A DNA stretch of 9,143 bases from JAAYKM01 sp964411235 (GTDB lineage: Bacteria; Desulfobacterota; Syntrophia; Syntrophales; JAAYKM01). The notes beneath the pieces are model-generated. The model was not told where the DNA came from. It saw only the letters and a program-made list of their open reading frames with translations, and did not search any database. Position numbers and translations under genes: made by a program. Shown here in pieces: positions 1 through 5,600 of the stretch. Within the stretch, counting starts at the first letter, position 1; every line of letters begins with the position of its first letter. Location of the stretch: NCBI GenBank assembly GCA_964411235.1, contig CAYPKE010000103.1:1-9143 (forward strand), in the 5' to 3' direction.

Positions 1-158
1 CTGACATGACTAGCCTTTTAGCACGTATAGCAGTGCTCAGCTAGTCCAGACCCATCTTTAATTATAAAAAGGGGGATTCGATATCGCCACCTATCGCTCT
101 CTTCAGCAAGAGCCCCATTTGGTTGAATACACCATGAATTAATAACACTGCAATTTGA
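1..158. other. Downstream region of the CoA-disulfide reductase gene, with nested inverted repeat
   Basis: No gene is visible here. Bases 8-14 (GACTAGC) and 40-46 (GCTAGTC) form a perfect 7-bp inverted repeat, and nested inside it are AGCAC (20-24) and GTGCT (33-37), giving a two-step hairpin. A second small hairpin lies at 96-113 (GCTCTC/AAGAGC), and about 25 nt further along the minus strand there is a C5T5 run near 66-75. None is a textbook intrinsic terminator, but this is where transcription of the minus-strand operon would be expected to end. Confidence 0.4.
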
Positions 159-1847
159 TTATCTCTCGCGAACATAAGGCCAAGCCATGATCCCTCCCTC
201 CATGACCTTGACATTTCTCCAGCCGTTTGCCTCCAACACCAAAGCCGCCTCGTATCCGCGTAGCGATATTTTACAATAACAGATTATTTCCGAATCTTTA
301 TCCGTCGGAAGTTCACCGAGGCGTTTTCGCAAGGCCCCAAGAGGGATCAATCTCTCACCGATACCAAGGCGCATGGCTTCGAATTCTACGGCATCACGGA
401 TGTCCAAAATAAAGAGAGTACCTCCCGCATCCAGTTTTTCTTTCACTTCCGTGGCGGTGATACCTTTCATCCGATCTTTCATCTTATTCTGCATGATGTG
501 CGCTGTGGCAATAAAGTGATCGATTGCCAAGGAAAACGGTGGCGCATAAGGCAAATCCGCATTGACAATATCTTCCACACCAAGCTTACCCATAATCGCC
601 ATGGCCCACTGTGCAAGCTGCTTGGCAACATCGCCCGGACCGATACATTGTGCTCCCAGCACCCTAGCACTATGTTTCTCCACAACGAGCTTGGTAACGA
701 GAAGTTTGCCGTTCATGAATATGGGCTTATCGGGACTGGAATTAATCACGGTAAGAACATCGAAACCGGCTTTACGGGCAGAGCGTTCCGTCAGGCCTGT
801 TACGCCGGCGGCATAATCAAAAATTTTGCAAATTCCTGTTTGAATCGTCCCCGGAAATTTGACCTTATTGCCAAGAATGGCATTCTCCCCGGCGATACGG
901 CCCTGGAGATTTGCCAGATCGCCATAAGGTGCATGCACTTTCACACCGGTAATCAGATTGTTGATTTCAATGCAATCCCCGGCAGCATAAATATCCGGAT
1001 CTGATGTCTGCATGTACTCGTTCACGCTAATGCCTCCGGCTGTACCGATATCCAATCCAGCATCAACCGCCAGTTTGACATTCGGCCGCACACCGACAGC
1101 TACAACCGCCAACTCACAGGGCAACTCCGTACCATTTGTAAGCTTTACGCCTTCAAGTTTACCATTATCTCCCAGAAAAGCCGCCACGCCATCATTTGTA
1201 ATAACATTGACTGACTTGCTTCGAACATGATTTTCGACCAGCTTGGCCATTTCCCAATCAAGAAACGTGAGTAGCTGGGGCATCATTTCAATGACCGTAA
1301 TGTCAATCCCTGCCAATTGCAATGCTTCGCAGGTTTCGATCCCAATTAATCCACCACCGATGACGACCGCCTTTTTAATTATTTTGTCGTCCCTGATTTT
1401 CCTCAAATAATCCGCATCCTGCAGCCGTTGGAGCGTCGTAATGCCCTTCAGGTCGTGACCAGGAACTGGGGGCATATTGGGCACAGCACCGGTCGCCAGA
1501 ATCAAAGAATCATAGGCTAGATCATCCGTTTCTCCGGTGCGCAAATCCCTGCAGATCACTTTTTTAGCCATTCGATCGATGGCGACGGCCTCGGTTTGAA
1601 CACGTGCCTTAATGTTCTTGGCATTCATATAAAAAGTCGGATTCCGGACAATCCCGGTCGGTGTACACAGCAACATGTTCCTGTCGTCAAAGAAACCTCC
1701 AACGTAGTAAGGATATCCACATGAAGCCATCGATAGCTCTGCTTCCTTCTGCACGATGAGCACATCCGCATGCTCATCAAGGCGCCTTGCTTTTGCCGCC
1801 GCTTTCGGCCCGGCGGCAGAACCTCCGATTACAATGATTCTTCGCAC
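159..1847 (-). CDS. CoA-disulfide reductase-type flavoprotein with C-terminal rhodanese domain
   Basis: A cytosolic FAD- and NAD(P)H-dependent oxidoreductase of the CoA-disulfide reductase/NADH oxidase/polysulfide reductase family. Such enzymes reduce CoA disulfide or per- and polysulfides through a single active-site cysteine. Visible features are the N-terminal FAD motif GGSAAG (8-13), the redox cysteine C43 in SMASCGYPYYVGG, the NAD(P)-binding GGGLIGIE (164-171), the second FAD motif YAAGDC (287-292) and the dimerisation-domain motif PYAPPFS (433-439). A rhodanese domain follows at about 465-562, with loop cysteine C525 (CKISLR). At 562 residues it has the usual length for the rhodanese-fused branch (CoADR-Rhd). 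The start is GTG at 1847, six nt after an AAGGAG site; no ATG is well placed. It lies 123 nt after the second NifX-like gene and probably closes that operon. Physiological substrate (CoA persulfide, polysulfide, CoA disulfide or O2) is not decidable from sequence. Confidence 0.93.
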   Translation of the reverse strand: MRRIIVIGGSAAGPKAAAKARRLDEHADVLIVQKEAELSMASCGYPYYVGGFFDDRNMLLCTPTGIVRNPTFYMNAKNIKARVQTEAVAIDRMAKKVICRDLRTGETDDLAYDSLILATGAVPNMPPVPGHDLKGITTLQRLQDADYLRKIRDDKIIKKAVVIGGGLIGIETCEALQLAGIDITVIEMMPQLLTFLDWEMAKLVENHVRSKSVNVITNDGVAAFLGDNGKLEGVKLTNGTELPCELAVVAVGVRPNVKLAVDAGLDIGTAGGISVNEYMQTSDPDIYAAGDCIEINNLITGVKVHAPYGDLANLQGRIAGENAILGNKVKFPGTIQTGICKIFDYAAGVTGLTERSARKAGFDVLTVINSSPDKPIFMNGKLLVTKLVVEKHSARVLGAQCIGPGDVAKQLAQWAMAIMGKLGVEDIVNADLPYAPPFSLAIDHFIATAHIMQNKMKDRMKGITATEVKEKLDAGGTLFILDIRDAVEFEAMRLGIGERLIPLGALRKRLGELPTDKDSEIICYCKISLRGYEAALVLEANGWRNVKVMEGGIMAWPYVRER

Positions 1848-1970
1848 TGAAATCTCCTTGTTAAAAGTTTATACCAACACCAGGTAAAGACATATCCCCG
1901 GGGGAAAATTTGTGGATGTCTCCAATTCGCAGCGGTTCCAGGCAAGAATACCTTTTCCCTGCCATTAATA

Positions 1971-2339
1971 TTACACCCAGTGTCCTTTGACATCGGCGGC
2001 ATTGGCAACCGTAAGACTTCCCCGGCGATATTGATCAAGAGCCTCGGCTACGGTCGCAGCGTTGGAATTGAAAATCTTAACACCGGCGGCGGAAAGGACC
2101 TGAAATGCATTAGGGCCGCAATGTCCCGTAACCAGAGCTGTTGCACCTAATCTTGCCACGGTTTCCGCCGCTTGAATCCCAGCCCCCTGTGCCGCGTTCA
2201 AGTTTTGCTTGTTATCCACAATCTCGTAAGTCTCGCTGTCCAGATCAAAGACTAAAAACTTCGGCGCCCGCCCAAAACGCCCATCCAAAGGTGCATCGAG
2301 ATGATCACCCGCCGTTGTAAACACCACTTTCACAATCAT
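1971..2339 (-). CDS. NifX/NifB-type dinitrogenase iron-molybdenum cofactor-binding protein (second copy)
   Basis: A single-domain member of the Nitro_FeMo-Co family (PF02579), about 120 residues like free-standing members. The family binds or carries metal-sulfur clusters such as FeMo-co precursors or Mo-Cu clusters in the cytosol. Seen here are the N-terminal strand and loop with HLDAPLDGRFGRAPKF (13-28), and the conserved GHCGPNAFQVL segment with C74. Start choice is open. The ATG at 2339 is only one base from the AAAGGAG site, whereas GTG at 2333 (giving MKVVFTTAGD, as in typical homologues) has a good 7-8 nt spacing, so the true protein is probably 120 residues. The 164 nt upstream contain two hairpins, suggesting transcript processing or partial termination inside the operon. 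No nitrogenase genes are visible, so a nitrogen-fixation role is not implied. It differs in sequence from the NifX-like protein at the operon head. Confidence 0.9.
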   Translation of the reverse strand: MIVKVVFTTAGDHLDAPLDGRFGRAPKFLVFDLDSETYEIVDNKQNLNAAQGAGIQAAETVARLGATALVTGHCGPNAFQVLSAAGVKIFNSNAATVAEALDQYRRGSLTVANAADVKGHWV

Positions 2340-2379
2340 TCTCCTTTCTGATCAACAGAAGCCTGTGTTCTCCTGAACC

Positions 2380-2394
2380 CCCCAGCTATTGGGG
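2380..2394. repeat. Short C4/G4 hairpin before the second NifX-like gene
   Basis: CCCC (2380-2383) and GGGG (2391-2394) flank a 7-nt loop. There is no T run, so it is not a classic terminator. It lies about 40 nt upstream of the gene's start and could act with the longer hairpin at 2419-2453. Confidence 0.35.
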
Positions 2395-2418
2395 AAACCA
2401 AGCCCGTTTTATTCAACA

Positions 2419-2453
2419 AGCCGGGTTCCTCTTACAAGAAGAAAAACCCGGCT
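2419..2453. repeat. 9-bp perfect inverted repeat inside the operon
   Basis: AGCCGGGTT (2419-2427) pairs perfectly with AACCCGGCT (2445-2453), and the interior contains TCTT/AAGA (2430-2433/2436-2439), which can extend the hairpin. Neither side is followed by a T run. The position between the DUF5320 gene and the second NifX-like gene fits an mRNA-stabilising or processing hairpin, or a leaky terminator. A smaller 6-bp pair, GTTGCC/GGCAAC (2463-2468/2485-2490), lies just after the DUF5320 stop. Confidence 0.6.
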
Positions 2454-2503
2454 GGAAATGAAGTTGCCAATCATTCCTTGCGTCGGCAACGCCATGTATC
2501 ATT

Positions 2504-2857
2504 TTACTTTTCTTTAGCCACATCTATCTCTTCGAGCCGTTTTCTGATCTGGTCAAGTTCAGCCTGCAAAAAATCGGCTTGACTCTTGAGCGCCTGTTTC
2601 TCGGTTTGTGAATCGGGTTGCGAATAGAATGTGTAGCCGGAGGGTGCCCCGCCGGCACCAAAACGCATCCAACCCGGAACACCGGCACGCCAACCAACAC
2701 CACCAACACCAAATCTCCTCCCTCGCCCAAAGCCAATGCCTCTACCACCCCCCGTCACTGAAGCATATCCCGGCGCATTATATCCGGTGCAGAAACCCAT
2801 ACCACGTCCAGTCATCGCTCCTGCCCCCATTGGGCCAGTCCCATCACCTCTTGGCAT
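2504..2857 (-). CDS. DUF5320 glycine-rich protein
   Basis: A small 117-residue protein of the DUF5320 type, of unknown biochemical role but repeatedly found beside NifX-like genes in anaerobes (family knowledge). The N-terminal two thirds are glycine- and arginine-rich: the signature MPRGDGTGPMGAGAMTGRG (1-19) is followed by a lone cysteine C23 in GMGFCTGYNAPG, then GFGRGRR repeats to about residue 75. Residues 84-113 form a charged, probably coiled-coil helix. No signal peptide or membrane segment is seen, so it is cytosolic. The start at 2857 is firmly set by an AAGGAGGT ribosome-binding site 7 nt upstream. The gene lies 17 nt after the zinc-ribbon gene, in the same operon. The glycine-rich head plus a single Cys suggests a flexible scaffold or metal/cluster partner, but that is inference. 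Confidence 0.88.
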   Translation of the reverse strand: MPRGDGTGPMGAGAMTGRGMGFCTGYNAPGYASVTGGGRGIGFGRGRRFGVGGVGWRAGVPGWMRFGAGGAPSGYTFYSQPDSQTEKQALKSQADFLQAELDQIRKRLEEIDVAKEK

Positions 2858-2874
2858 GACTATTACCTCCTTAC

Positions 2875-3293
2875 TTAAACATTTCTTGATCCTTCTCGGA
2901 TCATATTAATCCCGCAATCGGGACATTTTTGTTCAAAACACGGTACACCTAACTGATGCGGTTCTTTTCTTCCGCATTGCGGACAAATACAATAACCCCC
3001 CGGGCCTGCGGCAAACCGCCCTCCTGCACGACCTGGCCTCTGTCCACCTCCTTGGCCGCGTCCACCCCCTTGGCCTTTTCCACCACCTTGGCCGCGTCCA
3101 CCACCCTGACCCATTCCACCACNNNNNNNNNNNNNNNNNNNNNNNNNNNNNNNNNNNNNNNNNNNNNNNNNNNNNNNNNNNNNNNNNNNNNNNNNNNNNN
3201 NNNNNNNNNNNNNNNNNNNNNNCCTTGGCCTTTTCCACCACCTTGGCCGCGTCCACCACCCTGACCCATTCCACCACCTCTTTGTCCGATCAT
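2875..3293 (-). CDS. Small glycine-rich zinc-ribbon protein, interrupted by the N gap
   Basis: The sequenced 3' part encodes GQGGG(R/K) repeats followed by a short zinc-ribbon-like tail with cysteine pairs CPQC and CPDC plus two further cysteines (YCIC, VPCF). The 5' part, across the gap, begins MIGQRGGG and has a strong AAGGAGGA site 7 nt upstream. In the sequence as given the two halves are in different frames because 100 Ns separate them. If the identical 55-nt flanks are merged, the frame is continuous and the protein is 87 residues, with the cysteines at 50, 52, 55, 67, 72 and 75. Small proteins of this build commonly sit beside DUF5320 and NifX-like genes in anaerobes (family knowledge). 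Function is unknown; a metal-binding partner of the cluster proteins is inferred. The repeat number may be wrong because the gap lies inside the repeats. Confidence 0.8.
3032..3121. repeat. Five degenerate 18-bp tandem repeats encoding GQGGG(R/K)
   Basis: Plus-strand units of 18 bp start at 3032, 3050, 3068, 3086 and 3104, based on CCTTGGCCNNNTCCACCA. Each encodes one six-residue unit on the minus strand. The three units at 3068-3121 reappear exactly at 3223-3276 across the N gap. The period is a multiple of three, so expansion or contraction would keep the reading frame. It is a coding minisatellite, not a CRISPR array. Confidence 0.85.
3123..3222. other. 100-N assembly gap, probably an unmerged 55-nt contig overlap
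   Basis: Exactly 100 Ns. The 55 bases before the gap (3068-3122) are identical to the 55 bases after it (3223-3277). Removing the Ns and one copy deletes 155 nt and puts both sides of the glycine-rich gene in the same frame. A 55-nt shared end is what a de Bruijn assembler with k=55 would leave at a repeat node. The true sequence may contain no gap, or extra 18-bp units. Confidence 0.9.
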
Positions 3294-3686
3294 GGTTGCA
3301 TCCTCCTTGTTAAAACCTTGCATTCCCGGAGGCTGTCGACGACCACGTCTACAACAGCCGGGCATGGCAAAAACATCCGCACCGAGTCTACCCGTAAGCC
3401 AAGCATGAACCACATCGTCAAGGTCCCCGGTAATAAAAGAAAAGATTTTTATACCGCTTGCGCTAACCATTTCTTGCAGGGGCCGCGAAATCGCACCGCA
3501 TACCAGCGTTCCCACGCCGAGCTCCCTCAGACGAAGCACCTTCTGAACCGGCATCACGCCCTCTATCGTTTCCTCCGTTTCCCGCAGTACCTTGCCGGAT
3601 TCGGATTCCAGGACTTTGATTCGCCGGACCACATCGAATACCGGTGCGATACGATTATCCCAGATAGCAAAGGCCGCTTTCATCAT
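3294..3686 (-). CDS. NifX-like cluster-binding protein heading the sigma-54 operon; no own stop codon
   Basis: A Nitro_FeMo-Co family (PF02579) domain protein: MKAAFAIWDNRIAPVFDVV at the N-terminus, LVCGAISRPL with C63, and a basic, cysteine-paired tail MPGCCRRGRRQ (C111, C112). This is the subgroup in which a CC plus arginine tail ends the protein at about 115-125 residues (family knowledge). The start at 3686 has AGGA 7 nt upstream; a second ATG follows directly. The oddity is that the frame has no stop after the tail. It runs through the next gene's Shine-Dalgarno site and start at 3293, so the end given here is only the boundary with that gene. Either it is a natural fusion with an internal restart, or one base is missing: one extra C in the run 3325-3327 would bring a TAA at 3310-3312 into frame just before the Shine-Dalgarno. 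It lies first behind a sigma-54 promoter, downstream of the activator gene. Confidence 0.85.
3301..3308 (-). promoter_or_regulatory. Strong Shine-Dalgarno site of the glycine-rich zinc-ribbon gene
   Basis: The minus strand reads AAGGAGGA followed by 7 nt and ATG at 3293. It lies inside the open frame of the preceding NifX-like gene. This is the main reason to call a separate start at 3293 rather than one long fusion. Confidence 0.75.
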
Positions 3687-3722
3687 TTGTAAATCCTGCT
3701 CGGCATTCTTTGATTATGCAAT

Positions 3723-3738
3723 CGCATTTCCCATGCCA
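3723..3738 (-). promoter_or_regulatory. Sigma-54 (-24/-12) promoter of the NifX-like/CoADR operon
   Basis: The minus strand reads TGGCATGGGAAATGCG. The invariant GG (-24) and GC (-12) dinucleotides have the required 10-bp phase, and the site matches the TGGCAC-N5-TTGCA consensus at 8 of 11 defined positions, the mismatches being C6T, T12A and A16G. It lies about 37 nt upstream of the NifX-like start and directly downstream of a sigma-54 activator gene. Transcription would start near 3712. Confidence 0.7.
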
Positions 3739-3773
3739 AGACAAAAACAAGGAAAAAAATTCTCTTAACATCA

Positions 3774-3795
3774 TGTATATACAGGAGATATATCT
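3774..3795. promoter_or_regulatory. Pair of 10-bp perfect palindromes, candidate activator-binding sites
   Basis: TGTATATACA (3774-3783) and AGATATATCT (3786-3795) are each perfectly self-complementary, with centres 12 bp apart. They lie about 36-57 bp upstream of the -24 element. GGGTACCC (3804-3811) and CTAC/GTAG (3812-3815/3825-3828) lie further upstream. Position suggests upstream activator sites for the Fis-type domain of the neighbouring regulator, although they sit closer to the promoter than many such sites. Both are AT-rich, so chance is possible. Confidence 0.4.
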
Positions 3796-3869
3796 TTCAG
3801 GCCGGGTACCCCTACAGATTTACCGTAGCAATAGAGCTATGATACAAACCCTTAAGGAATGCGATGATG

Positions 3870-5261
3870 CTACGCTTTGCGAAGGGAACGGCCGTCACGT
3901 TCCGGCAACTGAATGCCCAATTTTTTCACTCTTCGCAAGAGCGTTGTTTTATGAATGCCCAGCTCTTTTGCCGCGGCTTCACGATGATAATTCGTCTTTT
4001 TCAAAGCATCGCAAAGAAATTTGGCCTCCAGCAAATGTCGGGATTTTTGTATTTCCGAGGCACAGGAAACTGCCACATGATGTGCGGTTAGTTCCTCGGG
4101 AAGATGGGTCTTTTCGATCAAACCGCCATCGCACAAAACAAAAGCTCGCTCAATCATGTTCTCAAGCTCCCGCACATTTCCCCTCCAATCGTGCGCCATG
4201 AGCAATGAAAGGGAATCGGCCGAAACGCCTTTGATATCCTTGTGCTGTAACTGGTTGAATCGATCAATGAACTGGGCGACCAAAAGAGGAATATCTTCCT
4301 TGCGGCTTCGAAGCGGTGGCAACTCAACACGAACCACATTGACACGGTAATAAAGATCCTCGCGAAACAAACCCCGGTGCATCAGCGCTACCAGATCTTT
4401 ATTGGTTGCAACGATCACCCTCATATCAGTTGTTTCGGAACGGGTTGCACCGAGAGGTTCAAAGGTCTTCTCCTGCAAAACCCTGAGGAGTCTGACCTGG
4501 ATAGCTGTACTGATTTCGCCGATCTCGTCCAGGAAAATCGTCCCACGGCGTGCCAGAGCAAAGCGTCCCGGCTTGTCCTTTGACGCACCGGTAAAAGCCC
4601 CGGCTTTATAACCGAAAAGTTCCGATTCCAGCAACGTATCCGGCAAAGCACCACAGTTGACGGCAATAAAGGGGCCTTTCATGCGCGGGCTCAGTTGGTG
4701 AATCATGCGAGCGACCAGTTCCTTGCCAGTTCCTGTTTCACCCAGAATGAGAACCGTACTGTTGCTGGCGGCGATGGCGGGAAGAACTTCAAAGACTCTT
4801 TGCATGAGGGGACTGCAGCTGATCATATCCCCGAGGCGATACCGGCCCTCCAATTCCCGGCGTAATGTTTCAAGTTCACTCATATCACGAAAGGTTTCAG
4901 CGCCGCCGATGACCTGTCCAGCACTGTCTTTGATCACGGCCGTGGAAACACTGATCGGGATGCGATCGCCCTGGGCATTAATAATGTAACCCGCTTTCCC
5001 GATAATGGGCTTGCCGGTCTTGAGGGTTTTTTGTAACGCACAATCAGCTCCGCACATGCTTGAACGGAATACATCGGAACATCGCTTGCCCATAGCCTCG
5101 CTACGTGACACTCCCGTTATCTCCTCAGCCGCCCGATTGAAAGAGGTAATGCACCAATCCTGGTTTACTGTAAAAACCCCGTCGGATATACTGTCCAGAA
5201 TCGCATCGTGCGGCAGCATTCTATCCCTCAGCGGGTTCGTTGCGCGGTGTTTCACACTCAT
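3870..5261 (-). CDS. Sigma-54-dependent transcriptional activator (PAS, AAA+, Fis-type HTH)
   Basis: A bacterial enhancer-binding protein. Numbering from the start used here (463 residues), a PAS domain spans about 17-125. It carries C61, C70 and C74 (the last two in MCGADCALQKTL), which may hold a redox or metal-sensing site (inference). The AAA+ sigma-54 domain has Walker A GETGTGKE (174-181), the sigma-54 contact loop GAFTGA (221-226), Walker B TIFLDE (241-246) and WRGNVREL (359-366). The C-terminal Fis-type helix-turn-helix lies at about 410-450 (AAAKELGIHKTTLLRRVKKLG). No receiver domain is present, so it senses directly. The frame is open to a TTG at 5321 and an ATG at 5294. I prefer ATG 5261 because GGGAG lies just upstream and the longer forms run through a nested palindrome. 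It has its own sigma-70-type promoter and precedes a sigma-54 promoter, so it most likely switches on the NifX-like operon. Confidence 0.93.
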   Translation of the reverse strand: MSVKHRATNPLRDRMLPHDAILDSISDGVFTVNQDWCITSFNRAAEEITGVSRSEAMGKRCSDVFRSSMCGADCALQKTLKTGKPIIGKAGYIINAQGDRIPISVSTAVIKDSAGQVIGGAETFRDMSELETLRRELEGRYRLGDMISCSPLMQRVFEVLPAIAASNSTVLILGETGTGKELVARMIHQLSPRMKGPFIAVNCGALPDTLLESELFGYKAGAFTGASKDKPGRFALARRGTIFLDEIGEISTAIQVRLLRVLQEKTFEPLGATRSETTDMRVIVATNKDLVALMHRGLFREDLYYRVNVVRVELPPLRSRKEDIPLLVAQFIDRFNQLQHKDIKGVSADSLSLLMAHDWRGNVRELENMIERAFVLCDGGLIEKTHLPEELTAHHVAVSCASEIQKSRHLLEAKFLCDALKKTNYHREAAAKELGIHKTTLLRRVKKLGIQLPERDGRSLRKA

Positions 5262-5285
5262 CGACTCCCGCCGTGCAAAGCACGG

Positions 5286-5323
5286 CCTTGCCATGGCTGC
5301 TGTGTAACACAATGATGGCAAGG
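5286..5323. promoter_or_regulatory. Nested palindrome upstream of the sigma-54 activator gene
   Basis: CCTTGCCAT (5286-5294) and ATGGCAAGG (5315-5323) are a perfect 9-bp inverted repeat. Inside it, TGTGT/ACACA (5301-5305/5307-5311) is another perfect pair. It lies between the sigma-70-type promoter and the preferred start, so it would be in the leader RNA. It could be an operator for autoregulation or an RNA hairpin controlling translation. No T run follows, so it is not a terminator. Confidence 0.6.
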
Positions 5324-5388
5324 CTCCTTTTCATTTCGTTTAATCAAAACACGATGTCCTTTCCATTTCTTCAGACCGGAAGAACAAT

Positions 5389-5417
5389 TTTATAACATAA
5401 ACAACCATGATTGACAA
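5389..5417 (-). promoter_or_regulatory. Sigma-70-type promoter of the activator gene
   Basis: The minus strand has TTGTCA (5412-5417), a 17-nt spacer and TATAAA (5389-5394), each hexamer matching the consensus at five of six positions. Transcription would start near 5381, giving a leader of about 120 nt that contains the nested palindrome at 5286-5323. Confidence 0.65.
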
Positions 5418-5493
5418 AAAAGCCGAACGGATCTTCATAATATTTTATCCGGTTTGGCGAGCCGTTATGCGTTGATGCACCAGGTATCAGGAC

Positions 5494-5586
5494 ATGGAAG
5501 GTAATGCGAAGCAACTGGCCAATCTCCTGATCCCGACTTCTTTAATTCTCGCCAGTAGTCTTATGAAGTTTTTTAGCTTTTTTTAG
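5494..5586 (+). CDS. Possible 30-residue hydrophobic peptide (small ORF)
   Basis: ATG at 5494 opens a 30-codon frame ending at TAG 5584-5586. The peptide has a polar head (MEGNAKQLAN) and a hydrophobic tail (LLIPTSLILASSLMKFFSFF), which would suit a single short membrane segment. It is the only plausible plus-strand frame in the window. Around it are a perfect TTGACA at 5411-5416 (with CATAAT only at a long 19-nt spacing) and a hairpin plus T run over its stop codon. Against it, the Shine-Dalgarno (CAGGAC) is almost touching the ATG, and it converges on and overlaps the end of the DUF1858 gene. I do not recognise the peptide; it may be chance. Confidence 0.22.
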   Translation: MEGNAKQLANLLIPTSLILASSLMKFFSFF

Positions 5587-5600
5587 GGAGAAAGCTTTTT
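5575..5600 (+). terminator. Terminator-like hairpin with T run, plus strand
   Basis: AGCTTT (5575-5580) pairs with AAAGCT (5591-5596), extendable inward with wobble pairs, and is followed by TTTT (5597-5600). The T run is on the plus-strand side only, so it would stop plus-strand transcription entering the DUF1858 gene from the small ORF. The stem is AT-rich and weak. Confidence 0.35.

Noticed and set aside
60..120. tRNA-like 3' end (GATTCGATATCG with adjacent runs)
   Set aside because: No acceptor, D-arm or anticodon arm could be built around it.
498..1004. 168-codon plus-strand frame opposite the CoA-disulfide reductase
   Set aside because: Lies within a well-conserved flavoprotein gene on the other strand; no family resemblance.
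2949..3122. Valine-rich reading (VVEWVRVVDAAK...) of the region left of the gap
   Set aside because: This frame exists only because 100 Ns keep the wrong phase; the alternative frame gives the GQGGG repeats and a zinc ribbon.
3032..3277. Repeat region considered as a CRISPR array
   Set aside because: Repeats are contiguous 18-mers without unique spacers and encode a periodic peptide.
3225..3692. 155-codon plus-strand frame opposite the NifX-like gene
   Set aside because: Antisense of a recognisable PF02579 domain and of the glycine-rich repeats.
3710..4201. 163-codon plus-strand frame
   Set aside because: Mostly antisense to the Fis-type HTH end of the sigma-54 activator; no domain seen.
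5411..5445. TTGACA with CATAAT as a strong plus-strand promoter
   Set aside because: The spacer is 19 nt and the -10 is imperfect; kept only as weak support for the small ORF. The same bases serve a better minus-strand promoter.
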